From an uncultured Collinsella sp. (GTDB lineage: Bacteria; Actinomycetota; Coriobacteriia; Coriobacteriales; Coriobacteriaceae), in NCBI GenBank assembly GCA_959602645.1, contig CAUGTZ010000020.1, forward strand, positions 1 to 48,898: a DNA stretch of 48,898 nucleotides, written 5' to 3'. The position numbers and the translations under genes were made by a program. Shown piece after piece: positions 17,730 to 26,931 of the stretch (positions are counted from its first letter, which is position 1; every line of letters starts with the position of its first letter). The notes beneath the pieces were generated by a model. That model made no database searches, was not told where the DNA came from, and was given only the letters and a program-made list of their open reading frames with translations.

Positions 17730-18770
17730 TTAGATAAAGCGCTCCAGGCAGGCTTTGAGACCGCGAGTCGAAAGATAGAACAGCGTTGCGTCTGCCATCG
17801 AAACGCCCGCGGTCGCCGCAACGAGCTTGTGGGCAACACGGCGAACGGCGCCCTTAGCAGGCATATCCGCCCACTCCGTTCCCAAAAACGTCGTGAGGTC
17901 CATGTTGACGCGAGCCGCCACGCGGTGGAAGTCATCGGAATCCAAGCGCGCCAGGTCGAACACAATGAGGTCCAAAAACCAAGTTATCAGCTCGCCGGGG
18001 CACAGGTCCAAAAGACCGTAGGCCACCCAGTCCTCCAAGACTTCCTCGAGCATCCTCATGTGGGCGTCAAGCTTTTTGGCGCGAGCCTCGGCACTGTTGA
18101 ACTCGTGCGTCGCCGATTCGCTCTCCATCACGTAGTGGTAGAACTTGTCCGGCATGACGACGGTCTTGCGGGCAAGCGCATAAGCCGCAAATTGGAAGAC
18201 GACATCCTCTCCCAAAGCCAAACCGGGGGCGAAGCGAATGCCTTCGCGATTGAGCAGCTCGCGCGAAAAAGCAGCACGGCAGGCATAGGGCTGAGCATTC
18301 GAATGGAACAGCAGTTGGGGATCACGGGCGCCGAAGGTACCAGCTTTGGGGCTCATGAGTTGCTGGACGCGTTTGGGGGCAGCATCGGCAGGTTCACAGA
18401 CGCCGCCAAAAACGGCGGCCTCGGCATCTGCAGACTCCATGGCATGCAGCACGCGCTCGACCGTCTGGGCATCGATGTAATCGTCGGCGTCCACAAAAAA
18501 GACGGTCTCGCCCTCGGCGGCATCGATACCGGCATTTCGAGCGCACGAGACGCCCGCGTTCTCCTGGTCAATCACCAGTACGCGATCGTCTGCCTGCGCG
18601 ATCTGACGCAACACGTTCAACGAATCATCGGTCGAACCGTCGTTGACGCAGACAACCTGAATCGAGCGCTCGGACTGAGCCAACAGCGAATCGAGGCATC
18701 GCTGAATGGAGCGCTCAGAGTTGTAAACGGGGATGACAATGGTAGCTTTAGGACACGAGGCCTCTCCCAT
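17730..18770 (-). CDS. Family 2 glycosyltransferase
   Basis: A 346-residue protein. Motifs are TIVIPVYNSERSIQRCLDS, VVCVNDGSTDDSLNVLR and VFFVDADDYIDAQTVERV. The C-terminus carries a helix-rich region (LITWFLDLIVFDLARL) and ends LKACLERFI. It follows the gene at 18777-19880 by 6 bp, so the two are certainly cotranscribed. Its relation to 15457-16530 suggests that an ancestral two-gene unit was duplicated. Confidence 0.88.
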   Translation of the reverse strand: MGEASCPKATIVIPVYNSERSIQRCLDSLLAQSERSIQVVCVNDGSTDDSLNVLRQIAQADDRVLVIDQENAGVSCARNAGIDAAEGETVFFVDADDYIDAQTVERVLHAMESADAEAAVFGGVCEPADAAPKRVQQLMSPKAGTFGARDPQLLFHSNAQPYACRAAFSRELLNREGIRFAPGLALGEDVVFQFAAYALARKTVVMPDKFYHYVMESESATHEFNSAEARAKKLDAHMRMLEEVLEDWVAYGLLDLCPGELITWFLDLIVFDLARLDSDDFHRVAARVNMDLTTFLGTEWADMPAKGAVRRVAHKLVAATAGVSMADATLFYLSTRGLKACLERFI

Positions 18771-18776
18771 GCCGAC

Positions 18777-19880
18777 CTACCCCCTCAGCGATTCGATGAG
18801 GAAGGCGGCGACCACGCCCGGGCCTCCAACCGAGGCGTAATACTTAGCACGCCCCAAGGCACCATCCGTCGCAAAACTCGGATGTTCGTCAACCCAGCCC
18901 TCAGGATCTTTGAGGATGGCAGCGAGGTTCGCGCGCTTCCACGGCTTGAGGTCGTCAAGCGAAAACTCCCCCGCGTCCAAGGCCGCTTGGAACTCCTTGG
19001 CCATCTGAACCAGGAACTCCTTATAGAACTTAGGCGCCAGGCGCACGTAGTTCCACATATACGAATCGTACTTAATGAGCTGATTGAACTTGAGCATGCG
19101 CGCGACATCGCCGCTTGCGTGGTCGCGGGCATAATCCTCTCGAATCCAACGCTCAATCTCGGCATACTCGGTATTGACGCAAAAGACCTTAGCCGAAGAA
19201 TTGACCGAGGAATTCTCGTTGTCCTGACGATACGACAACACGGCATCGTGCAGGTAAACAGCTTTATCGGCACACGCGATCACCTTAAAGGCGAATGACG
19301 TGTCCTGAAAGGATGCCCCCGGAGTCGGCAGAAACGTAATGCCGTTGCGCTCAAGAAAATCGCGACGGTACACGGCCGACCAAATCGACGGCTTTTGCTT
19401 AAAGAACTGTGTCGTATCGCTCGGGTGCACCGGATTGCCGCAGTCCTTGGCCTTAAACATCTCGTGCAGCGAACGGCGTTCCTCGGGCTTAGACCAGTAG
19501 AAATCAAAGTTCGCCTTAGCAAAGTCGGCATTATTGCTATCGGCGGCCGAGACAAGCTTTTCGAGTGCGTCGGGCGCCATAAAGTCATCGGACTCCAAGA
19601 TGCCAACGTACTTGCCCCGCGCCATCTCCAGACCATGGTTCATCGAGTCGCCGTAGCCGCTGTTGGCCTTGTCGATCATCTTGACGCGCCCATCGCGCTC
19701 CATATACTCGCGGATAATCGCCGGCGAGTTGTCGGTCGACCCGTCGTTAATGCAGATGATCTCAATATCCTTGAGCGTCTGCGCCAGGGCGGAATCGAGA
19801 CACTCGCGCAGGTAGCGCTGAACATTGTAAATGGGAATAAGCAGCGACAGAACAGGGCTGCCAGAGGCGTTAGTAGACAA
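18777..19880 (-). CDS. Family 2 glycosyltransferase, first gene of the cluster
   Basis: A 367-residue protein starting at 19880 after an AGGAGCAC ribosome site. Motifs are LSLLIPIYNVQRYLRECLDS, IICINDGSTDNSPAIIRE and YVGILESDDFMAPDALEKL. It is a close paralogue of 16537-17655. The C-terminal half includes KPSIWSAVYRRDFL and LPTPGASFQDTSF. It heads the leftward polysaccharide operon, back to back with the acyltransferase gene at 19982. Confidence 0.88.
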   Translation of the reverse strand: MSTNASGSPVLSLLIPIYNVQRYLRECLDSALAQTLKDIEIICINDGSTDNSPAIIREYMERDGRVKMIDKANSGYGDSMNHGLEMARGKYVGILESDDFMAPDALEKLVSAADSNNADFAKANFDFYWSKPEERRSLHEMFKAKDCGNPVHPSDTTQFFKQKPSIWSAVYRRDFLERNGITFLPTPGASFQDTSFAFKVIACADKAVYLHDAVLSYRQDNENSSVNSSAKVFCVNTEYAEIERWIREDYARDHASGDVARMLKFNQLIKYDSYMWNYVRLAPKFYKEFLVQMAKEFQAALDAGEFSLDDLKPWKRANLAAILKDPEGWVDEHPSFATDGALGRAKYYASVGGPGVVAAFLIESLRG

Positions 19881-19981
19881 ATGTGCTCCTTAGGAAATAC
19901 CTGTCGTTTCATGGTATCAAAGGGTCAGCGCGCCAGCGGGCGTTTATATAATCTATGGAGCTCAACCTACGAAAGGACGCC
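19881..19981. promoter_or_regulatory. Divergent promoter region of the polysaccharide genes
   Basis: 100 bp between the leftward glycosyltransferase operon and the rightward acyltransferase. TTATATAATC at about 19944-19953 resembles a -10 for rightward transcription about 30 bp before the ATG; the leftward promoter is not obvious. Confidence 0.4.
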
Positions 19982-21112
19982 ATGCAGCCCAAAGCCGCAC
20001 GCAACATATCCATCGAAGCGCTGCGCTTGGTCGCGGTCGCCGGTATCGCGGTGTTCCATACCTTTCAGTGGACCTTCCAGGCAACCTGTTTCGGCACCGT
20101 GGAATATGCCCCACTTGCGATGTTCCCCTATTCCGGCGTGCTCGGTTTTATCAACTTGTTGGGCTGCTGGGCCAACGAGGTCTTCTTTATGATCTCGGGC
20201 TACTTCCTGATTGCCTCGGCGGCTCGCGCCTGGAGCGATGGGGCAACGTGGACATCGCAAATACAGCGGACGACGCAGCGCCTTGGCAAGGTCATTTTGC
20301 CCACTGCGTTTTATTGCCTCGTGGCACTCGCGTGGTCCACGGTCGTCTCCCCCATTCCCGATGTTACCCTCAACACGCACTACTGGTACACGCTGGGCCT
20401 TGAGTTTATCTGGGTCTATGCCGCCACGGTCTTCATGACGCCATGGTTTGGACTGGCTAAGAGTCGACTCTCCCAGAAAAGCTACACGACGACGGTCATC
20501 GCCGTTGGCATCCTCACATTTGTTGTTAACGGGTATTTAGCCGCCATGAGTGCGACAAGCGGCGGTGAGTTTTCTTGGCTCCAGAAACTCATGAGCGCCG
20601 TCACGTACGTTATCGCGTTTTTGATCGGCGGACTGCTCCGCGACGTTACCGATATCATAGATTCGGACAGGGCGGGCGCCTTAGGCACGCGGTCGCTCTC
20701 AGCGGTTTTGGTGCTCGCCACCATCCTGGAAGGAGCGCTCTCCTTCACCGGCAACCTCACGGCGATGGCAGCCCTCTCCTACAAATCAACCTCGTTGATC
20801 TCGTTTGCCCTCGCTGCCGCCTCTCTGCTCTTTGCGGCGACCCGGCGCAGTGTCTCAGGCAATCCACGGACCGCAGGTGTCATCGTCACCTTATCGACCG
20901 CCACGCTCGGTTTCTATGTGATGCAGTCGCTCACCAGTAGCTTGTGGCGTCCCGCCTTCAATACGTTGCTCGCAAACATACTGGTCAGCCAAAACAACTC
21001 GGCAGCTATATGTATCGTCACGGGTACCGTCATTAGCATCGTCTTTGCCCTGGCACTTCTCACCATCGACGCAGCTAGAAGCCTTATCGCTCGCAAGCCC
21101 AAGCGGCAATAG
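19982..21112 (+). CDS. Acyltransferase family 3 membrane protein
   Basis: A 376-residue integral membrane protein starting at 19982 (MQPKAARNIS) after AAAGGA; a longer in-frame start at 19955 lacks such a site. The first helix ISIEALRLVAVAGIAVFHTF matches the R/H signature of acyltransferase-3 proteins, with the acceptor-type His in FHTF. About ten hydrophobic segments follow (FINLLGCWANEVFFMISGYF and others) and the C-terminus is basic. Such enzymes add O-acetyl or similar groups to polysaccharides at the membrane. Its place beside the glycosyltransferases suggests decoration of the surface polymer. Confidence 0.85.
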   Translation: MQPKAARNISIEALRLVAVAGIAVFHTFQWTFQATCFGTVEYAPLAMFPYSGVLGFINLLGCWANEVFFMISGYFLIASAARAWSDGATWTSQIQRTTQRLGKVILPTAFYCLVALAWSTVVSPIPDVTLNTHYWYTLGLEFIWVYAATVFMTPWFGLAKSRLSQKSYTTTVIAVGILTFVVNGYLAAMSATSGGEFSWLQKLMSAVTYVIAFLIGGLLRDVTDIIDSDRAGALGTRSLSAVLVLATILEGALSFTGNLTAMAALSYKSTSLISFALAAASLLFAATRRSVSGNPRTAGVIVTLSTATLGFYVMQSLTSSLWRPAFNTLLANILVSQNNSAAICIVTGTVISIVFALALLTIDAARSLIARKPKRQ

Positions 21113-21282
21113 ACACGCTGCCGTCAGACCCTAAAGCAGCTACACCCGTGGCAGGTTCCTGCGTTTTATTCAAAGCTTGCCGCCAAGGTGCGCTGAGCCT
21201 TTACAATAGGACAGTCCCAAGGACGTATTCGATAGCTTCCGCGCAGCGCTCGCCCGCCGCGCGTGAAAGGATATATTGCCCC

Positions 21283-22302
21283 ATGCCTTCAACCCTTCCC
21301 GCTCCCATCGATAAGCTCGCCATCGTCGTCGTTACGTACAAGCGCCAGGAACTCCTGGCCAACTTGTTCGACTCCATGACCGAGCTCACGTCCGCGCCCT
21401 GGCGCATCGTGATTGTCGATAACGAGAATTCGCGCGAGACCGAGGCCATGTGCACCGCATTCAACGAGCGCCTGGCCAACCTGTGGGGCATCGACACCGA
21501 GCAGCCCGACGCGCAGGGCGGCACCGACCGTGTCATCTACGCCCCGCAGCTCGAAAACGGCGGCGGTGCGGGCGGCTTCTCCGCCGGCACCAAATGCGCC
21601 TACGACCTGGGCGCCCAGTGGTTCTGGGTGATGGACGACGACGTGCTCGTTATCCCCGAGGGTATTGAGCGCCTAGCAAAGTGGACGGGCCGCTACGACG
21701 TCATCCAGGGTTCGCGCCTGGACTTTGACGGCGGTGCCTTCTTTTGGCAGTACCAGCTCATCCTTTCGCTCGGTATCCCCAACCCCATCGCCAAGTGGGA
21801 TCTGGGTCCCGAGGGCTACCGCACCATGAACCAACTGTGCTTTGAGGGCGGCATGTTCTCGCGCCGCGTGGTCGACAAGATTGGCCTGCCCGATGCGCGC
21901 TTCTTTATCTACGGCGACGATGCCTGCTACGGCTACGTAGCCAGCCAGCACTTCCCCGCCGCCGTTGTTGCCGACGTGGTGCTCAAGCGTGCCCGCGCTG
22001 TCTCTAACTGGGACATCGCCGGTAAGCGCCAACTCAACTCCACGAGCGACACCAACCGCTACTACATCATGCGCAACCGCGGTTATCTGGCCCGCTACAT
22101 GCAGATCTATGGCGACTACCACCCCATGCTGTTCCGTCTGGGCAACGCCGCGACTTTCTGCAAGGAGTTCATTCGCCTGGCCGCCGTTGACAAGTGCTTT
22201 AAGACCGGTATTCCGGCACTGCGCCGTGGCATGAAGGATGCCCGCAAGATCGTCAAGGATCCCAACTGGAAGCCCATGCCGCCCATGAAGGACACCGAGT
22301 AA
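21283..22302 (+). CDS. Family 2 glycosyltransferase, galactofuranosyl/rhamnosyltransferase-like
   Basis: A 339-residue protein from the ATG at 21283 after AAAGGATAT; a longer frame from 21148 lacks a ribosome site. LAIVVVTYKRQELLANLF opens a GT-A fold, LENGGGAGGFSAGTKCAYD and FWVMDDDVLVIPEGIERL carry the sugar and metal-binding motifs, and FIYGDDACYGYV is typical of the GlfT-like subgroup. The GGGAGGF sequence is characteristic of galactofuranosyl- and rhamnosyltransferases acting on polyprenyl-linked sugars. The donor cannot be assigned. About 170 bp separate it from the acyltransferase. Confidence 0.85.
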   Translation: MPSTLPAPIDKLAIVVVTYKRQELLANLFDSMTELTSAPWRIVIVDNENSRETEAMCTAFNERLANLWGIDTEQPDAQGGTDRVIYAPQLENGGGAGGFSAGTKCAYDLGAQWFWVMDDDVLVIPEGIERLAKWTGRYDVIQGSRLDFDGGAFFWQYQLILSLGIPNPIAKWDLGPEGYRTMNQLCFEGGMFSRRVVDKIGLPDARFFIYGDDACYGYVASQHFPAAVVADVVLKRARAVSNWDIAGKRQLNSTSDTNRYYIMRNRGYLARYMQIYGDYHPMLFRLGNAATFCKEFIRLAAVDKCFKTGIPALRRGMKDARKIVKDPNWKPMPPMKDTE

Positions 22303-22326
22303 CGGAAGCCGGAAACACCTCGGCGC

Positions 22327-24123
22327 TTAAAGCCGCTGGCACACCGTAGCCACATGCTGCCCATCAAACCCAAACCCCCAGCGCATGCGACCCACGCCGG
22401 GGCGCGGCACACGGATTTCGTCGATGCCGTCACGCTCTATGTCGAGTAGCGCCTGCACGGCCAGCAATTCCAGGCCCAGCGCATCCACACCGGGGTCATA
22501 CATCATGTTGATCGTTACCAGCGGACGTTCATCGAGCATACCGATCGTATCGGCTATGTCAAACACGGCGCCCGTAGGAAAAACCTGGATGTCCCAGCGA
22601 TCCGCGCCACACTTTCGCCTCGAAGCAGGATTGGCATAGCCCGGCAAGCCAAAGCAGAGTCCTTGCAAGAGTAGGTGATATGGCAGCGGTGTATCTGGGT
22701 CGGTCGCACCGATTCCCGCATCTCCCAAGATGCGGCTTAGCGCCCGCCTCACGGTGTCCTCGTTCCCATGGCACAGCCCGTCGCGGAACGCATCGACGTC
22801 TCGAATGTCTTCGGCAGCGCACTCAAACCACTCAACAATCACTAGACGCAAGGCCTGTCGAAGCTCGTTATTGGGCAATCGCAAAGCACGGAGGCAATCG
22901 CCATGCTCTGGCTCCTCAGTCATATCCGTCGTAAGAAAACCGGACAGATATAGCGCTGTCCACATGCCATCGTCAGGCGAGACATCTGGCTCTGCAGCGC
23001 CCAAACAAAGCGGGACCTCAACGCACCCATGGGCCTCGAGCAAATCGAACAAGACCGAAAGGCGGTCGAGATTCCACCCGGCAACTACCCTACTCAGACA
23101 ATCCGCATACCCATACAGATCGGCGCGCACAGGCGCCGTGCAGCCTCGGTCCAGAAAACCGATCACACGCGCTGGACTCGAGCAATAGGCCCTACCAAAC
23201 CGATATCCCTCGAGCCATTCACGCGCATCATCCAGGTATTCCCCGCGGCCTGCATGATTCAAAAGAGCCTCGACCTCAGCATCCGAAAAACCGAAACATC
23301 GGTCACACCACGCCGACAGCGGCGTCGTCAGACAATACGAGCAGCCGCGCGAAGAAAGCGCCGCTTCGGCAGGACCGGGACACTCCCCCATCAGACACGT
23401 CAGCCGCAACGAATCGCGCGCAGCGGCAATGGCGTCAAACAGCACACGGTCAAGTAGTTCTGCCGGATCGGCGTCGGAAGCGTCCCTCGCGCTCGCACGG
23501 CGAGACCACGCCGCATCGTACCCATCAACGAGTAATACAACCTGCTCATCGCAGGCAATCTCCAGCAGTTCTATGAGCACACCGAGCACCGAGGCGACCT
23601 CGTCCTCGCTCGCCACGCCACGCGCGACACGTTCGATGTGACGCACCTTATCTCGAGCTAAATCCGGAGCCTCCAAGAGAGCCAACAAGCGAGCGCACTC
23701 GTCCGAAAGAGCATCGCGCACGACGTCGGCAATAGCGGCGCCACGCCTCACAGCGCCAGAAAAATCCAGCGATATCACCGGATAGCAAGCGTACTCATCC
23801 CGATAGCGCCCGCCGTCCGCATCCCAAATCTGAGCATCGGCAAACGAGCTCCGACCGGCGCGACCGACCGCGGGACGCTCCAGAAAAGACCTGAGCATCG
23901 ACAAGTTCATGCTCTTGCCAAAACCCTCGGGTCGACAGCACACCACAACGGACGCGTCGCAGTCCAACACATCGGCAATAAACATGGTCTTGTCAACCAA
24001 CATGCAGCAACCAAGGGCCTCCGCATAGTCGTGCATGCCAATGGGCAAAACCGCATCGTCGGCACAGCCGATCAAGCGCACGCCAAAGCCGGCATCACAA
24101 CCATTATTCGCCTGTTCAGGCAC
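22327..24123 (-). CDS. AAA-ATPase-like protein with degenerate PD-(D/E)XK-type C-terminus
   Basis: A 598-residue protein if it starts at the GTG at 24123, which has AGGGGG upstream; frames from 24240 or 24255 are longer but run into the neighbouring terminator. The family order is visible: LPIGMHDYAEAL and MLVDKTMFI, a Walker-A-like RPEGFGKSMNLSMLRSFL, then ISLDFSGAV and VVLLVDGYDAAW as Walker B. The C-terminus would be a DUF1703 nuclease-like domain, but the Glu/Lys motif is not clear and it ends FGFDGQHVATVCQRL. Function is unproven in this large gut-bacterial family. It lies convergent with the 21283 gene. Confidence 0.7.
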   Translation of the reverse strand: MPEQANNGCDAGFGVRLIGCADDAVLPIGMHDYAEALGCCMLVDKTMFIADVLDCDASVVVCCRPEGFGKSMNLSMLRSFLERPAVGRAGRSSFADAQIWDADGGRYRDEYACYPVISLDFSGAVRRGAAIADVVRDALSDECARLLALLEAPDLARDKVRHIERVARGVASEDEVASVLGVLIELLEIACDEQVVLLVDGYDAAWSRRASARDASDADPAELLDRVLFDAIAAARDSLRLTCLMGECPGPAEAALSSRGCSYCLTTPLSAWCDRCFGFSDAEVEALLNHAGRGEYLDDAREWLEGYRFGRAYCSSPARVIGFLDRGCTAPVRADLYGYADCLSRVVAGWNLDRLSVLFDLLEAHGCVEVPLCLGAAEPDVSPDDGMWTALYLSGFLTTDMTEEPEHGDCLRALRLPNNELRQALRLVIVEWFECAAEDIRDVDAFRDGLCHGNEDTVRRALSRILGDAGIGATDPDTPLPYHLLLQGLCFGLPGYANPASRRKCGADRWDIQVFPTGAVFDIADTIGMLDERPLVTINMMYDPGVDALGLELLAVQALLDIERDGIDEIRVPRPGVGRMRWGFGFDGQHVATVCQRL

Positions 24124-24256
24124 CAAAACGTTCCCCCTAAATCGCAACACGATGCCAATTGTAATGACCGCCTCGCGCGTACCGACGACGCCGCGCGAAC
24201 ATATCGGGCAACGGTAGCAACAAGAGGTGTGAGGGGGCATAACTAATCGTTGCACA

Positions 24257-24292
24257 ACAAAACGGGGCCCGATGCATTCGCACCGGACCCCG
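24257..24292 (-). terminator. Intrinsic terminator after the wall-anchored protein gene
   Basis: On the minus strand a 13-bp stem (two G-U pairs) with a 4-base loop starts CGGGGTCCGGTGC and is followed by TTTTGTTG. It lies about 35 bp after the stop of the 24326-26140 gene. Confidence 0.85.
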
Positions 24293-24325
24293 TCCCAACT
24301 CTTTAGTTATCTAGCAACCAAGAGG

Positions 24326-26140
24326 CTACTCCTCCGAGCCGTCCTCCCCAGAAGCTTTCTTCTGCTGATCGAGCTTATGCTTACCACTTACGATAGACGT
24401 AGCGCCCAGTGTGGCCAAGCTTGCACTGGCAAGGCTCGCCATAACGATAAGGTCGCCCGTCTTGGGCATGTTACCGTCAGATGACTTGGTCGTTGTAGTC
24501 GTCGTGGTTGTAGTGGTCACCGTTTTGGAGTCATTTTGCTCCTGGACCTGGTTGTCAGCACCGCTCTTGTCGTCGTCTTCGGACTGTTTCTTTTCGCCCT
24601 CGGCCTTGCTCTTGTCCTTCTCCTCAGATTCAGACTTCTTATCCTCGTCCTTCTTCTGTTCGGACTTGTCGCTCTTCTCCTCAGAGCTAGAACCCTTATC
24701 GGATTCGGTCTTCTCGGAAGCCTTGTCCTTGGAGTCGCCCTTTGCGGCTTCGATCTTTTCCGTGGAAACCTGATCAGAGTTGCCCTTGTTCTGGGTCGAG
24801 CCGTTATTGACGCCAGCCATCAGCGAAGAGCCCAGCGTAGAACCAAGTTGCTCGGAGAAAGAAGGCTTCTTGTCCGGCGAAGCAACGGGAACGTCCGGCG
24901 CCTTATTCGAGTCATCCTTGGAAGCATCGGAACCAGGGGTTGCGTCAGAGCCGGAGCCGTTGTTAGAGCCGGTGCCAACGGACGAATCGCTCGAGCCGGT
25001 GGATGAGTTAGAGGTGCCAGCGCCGGTCGAACCAGAAGCGTCGCTGTCCGTATTGCCTGCAGAGCTTGAAGACGAATCGCCCGCAGCAGAGCCGTTCGAA
25101 ACGGAGCCGTTCGAGGTAGAGCCGTTGTTGGTAGTGCCACCAGCAGAGCCATCACCGTCAGCATCGGTCGAGGGCGAATCCATCCTGTCATCGTTGGCAT
25201 CGTCGCTCGAGTCGTCATTCGAATCAGGCGTCGGCGAGGGCGCCGGCGTGGGCTCGGGCTGCACGGGCGTCGCAGCGGCAGCGGCCTCGTCCTCGGCGAT
25301 ATAAACCAAGCAGTCCTTCAGCTCGTTGCGGTAGCGGTTCTTCCAGCCCTCATGATACTGGGGCTGGCTCGAATACTTGGTCGCCACGTTATTGACCACA
25401 CTGTTGGAAAGCGCCGTCACAAACTCGCGATCAGTCATACTGTTAGAAAGGTTTGCCCAACGGAAGAAGTCCCTGCAGCCACCGGTGCCGCACATGTTGG
25501 TGATGCTCCACACCATGCCCTTAACGCAATCGGCACGGCCCGAAATATCAATGCCCAGGCCGCTCTTGAGCCACGCCTCGGTCACCGCATAGTACGAGTT
25601 GTACGCATACGCATCCTGCAGAGCCGAGAACTCAACAGGGTCGGTGTTATAAGCACCTTGGAAAGCCTCCTGCGCAATACGGCCCAACTCGGTGAGCTGG
25701 CCGTTCTCGTACATGGCATTGCTCGTGTTGGAAATCTCGCTGCCGCGATCAATCGCATCCTTGAGCATGCTGTATTTTTCGGGGTTGTAGTTGTAGGCCT
25801 GCTTCATAAACGGAATGAGCGACCATCGACGGTCGAACTGGTAATAACCCAGCGCGTTATAGCCGTCGCCATACGAAAAGCCCTGGTTATAGTTGCCATG
25901 GCTCTCGTACTTGGTAAAGTACTTCATCTCGGGGGTAACGTTAACAAACGAAACGCCCTGGACCGACCTCAGCACGCCCGAGAAGGACTGCTGGGTATAG
26001 AGACCCTTATCGATATCGGTGGCACCCGAGGCAACGCCCGGCGTGGGCTCCTCGGCAGCGGCGGGTGCCGGCGCGGAAACGGCGCCAAACGAAAGCGCCA
26101 GCGTCAGGCCCGCGACAATAGCAGAATGCTTGCGCTGCAT
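24326..26140 (-). CDS. Secreted lysozyme-like protein with sortase anchor
   Basis: A 604-residue protein. Residues 1-29 form a signal peptide ending AAAEE. Residues about 50-270 resemble a lysozyme/transglycosylase-like domain: KYESHGNYNQGF holds a candidate catalytic Glu and NALGYYQFDRRW follows, with Cys-rich CVKGMVWSITNMCGTGGC later. A long Ser/Asp/Gly/Thr-rich stalk follows, then a Lys/Glu-rich stretch and eight consecutive Thr. The C-terminus is a sortase signal: MPKTGD near residue 558 (a variant of LPXTG), a hydrophobic helix and a charged tail. I infer a wall-anchored peptidoglycan-active protein; the enzyme class is not proven. Confidence 0.8.
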   Translation of the reverse strand: MQRKHSAIVAGLTLALSFGAVSAPAPAAAEEPTPGVASGATDIDKGLYTQQSFSGVLRSVQGVSFVNVTPEMKYFTKYESHGNYNQGFSYGDGYNALGYYQFDRRWSLIPFMKQAYNYNPEKYSMLKDAIDRGSEISNTSNAMYENGQLTELGRIAQEAFQGAYNTDPVEFSALQDAYAYNSYYAVTEAWLKSGLGIDISGRADCVKGMVWSITNMCGTGGCRDFFRWANLSNSMTDREFVTALSNSVVNNVATKYSSQPQYHEGWKNRYRNELKDCLVYIAEDEAAAAATPVQPEPTPAPSPTPDSNDDSSDDANDDRMDSPSTDADGDGSAGGTTNNGSTSNGSVSNGSAAGDSSSSSAGNTDSDASGSTGAGTSNSSTGSSDSSVGTGSNNGSGSDATPGSDASKDDSNKAPDVPVASPDKKPSFSEQLGSTLGSSLMAGVNNGSTQNKGNSDQVSTEKIEAAKGDSKDKASEKTESDKGSSSEEKSDKSEQKKDEDKKSESEEKDKSKAEGEKKQSEDDDKSGADNQVQEQNDSKTVTTTTTTTTTTKSSDGNMPKTGDLIVMASLASASLATLGATSIVSGKHKLDQQKKASGEDGSEE

Positions 26141-26279
26141 AAGATCCTCCCTGCATTGGTGTAGTTAAAGTGCAGTTTGCAAAGATAAGAGTAAGTATTG
26201 CAGCTCGCCCGTTGTTGCACAACAACCCCTCGGTAAACGGCAACAACCCTCCGCGAAATCTTAAGGAATTGCGCTCAAC

Positions 26280-26711
26280 CTACAGCTTAATGTCGAAGTT
26301 GATCTCGGGGACGGCAGCAAGGTCGGCCAACGTCACGCCGTCGACGTAGTTTTCGATCACGTCGTCCAGGCCGCGCCAGAACTTGACGGTTGAGCACAGA
26401 TCGCTACGGGCGCAGCTGTTGTCGATGCCGTCGCACGCCACCGGAGCCGTACTGCCCTCGACAGCGCGCAGGATGTCGCCAGCACGCACCTCGGCCGGGT
26501 CCTTGGCCATCATGTAGCCGCCGCCCTTGCCGCGCACGCTCTTAAGCAGGCCAGCCTTCATAAGCGGACGAACCAGCTGTTCCAGATACTTCTGCGAAAT
26601 GCGCTCACGGTCGGCAACCTCGCGCAGAGCAATCTTGCCCTCGGCGTCACCGAGCGCCGCGATATAGATCATCAGTCGGAGGGCATAGCGGCCCTTGGAA
26701 GAAATGAGCAT
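26280..26711 (-). CDS. Rrf2-family Fe-S-sensing transcriptional regulator
   Basis: A 143-residue protein starting at 26711 (MLISSKGRYALRLM) after GGGAGGG; an upstream start at 26780 would add an implausible leader. The winged helix carries IALREVADRERISQKYLEQL and a wing with GKGGGYMMAKDP. Three cysteines in CDGIDNSCARSDLC match the spacing type of cluster-binding Rrf2/IscR proteins. It is divergent from sufC. In known systems such proteins repress suf genes when their own cluster is intact, so control of the adjacent operon is likely. Confidence 0.9.
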   Translation of the reverse strand: MLISSKGRYALRLMIYIAALGDAEGKIALREVADRERISQKYLEQLVRPLMKAGLLKSVRGKGGGYMMAKDPAEVRAGDILRAVEGSTAPVACDGIDNSCARSDLCSTVKFWRGLDDVIENYVDGVTLADLAAVPEINFDIKL

Positions 26712-26731
26712 ACCTACCCTCCCATCGTTAC

Positions 26732-26759
26732 TGGGACAAAACCAGGCTTGTTTGTCCCA
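26732..26759. repeat. Palindrome TGGGACAAA-N10-TTTGTCCCA in the rrf2 leader
   Basis: Arms at 26732-26740 and 26751-26759 lie about 20 bp before the rrf2 start. The same arms, and the identical 13-mer tttgtcccaaatc, recur at 32159-32192 after sufU. It could be an Rrf2 operator or a dispersed repeat. Confidence 0.6.
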
Positions 26760-26823
26760 AATCCTATGCAAGCGGAACAAACAAACCTGATTATTATGTC
26801 CCTCATCTAAAAAGTCGAGTGGA

Positions 26824-26847
26824 TTAGTCGGGTTTTCCCTTGACTAA
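26824..26847 (+). promoter_or_regulatory. Candidate sufC promoter with overlapping inverted repeat
   Basis: TTAGTC (26824-26829) and GACTAA (26842-26847) form a 6-bp inverted repeat with a 12-bp gap that overlaps a -35-like TTGACT (26840-26845). A weakly matching AT-rich -10 follows about 16-22 bp later. This is a plausible binding site for the divergently encoded Rrf2 protein. Confidence 0.45.
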
Positions 26848-26931
26848 CGCCGAACCCATAGTAACTTTATTCCGAGAAGATTCCTAGGGTTTAGCACACC
26901 TATGAGTACACCATATACAGAGAGGGACAGC

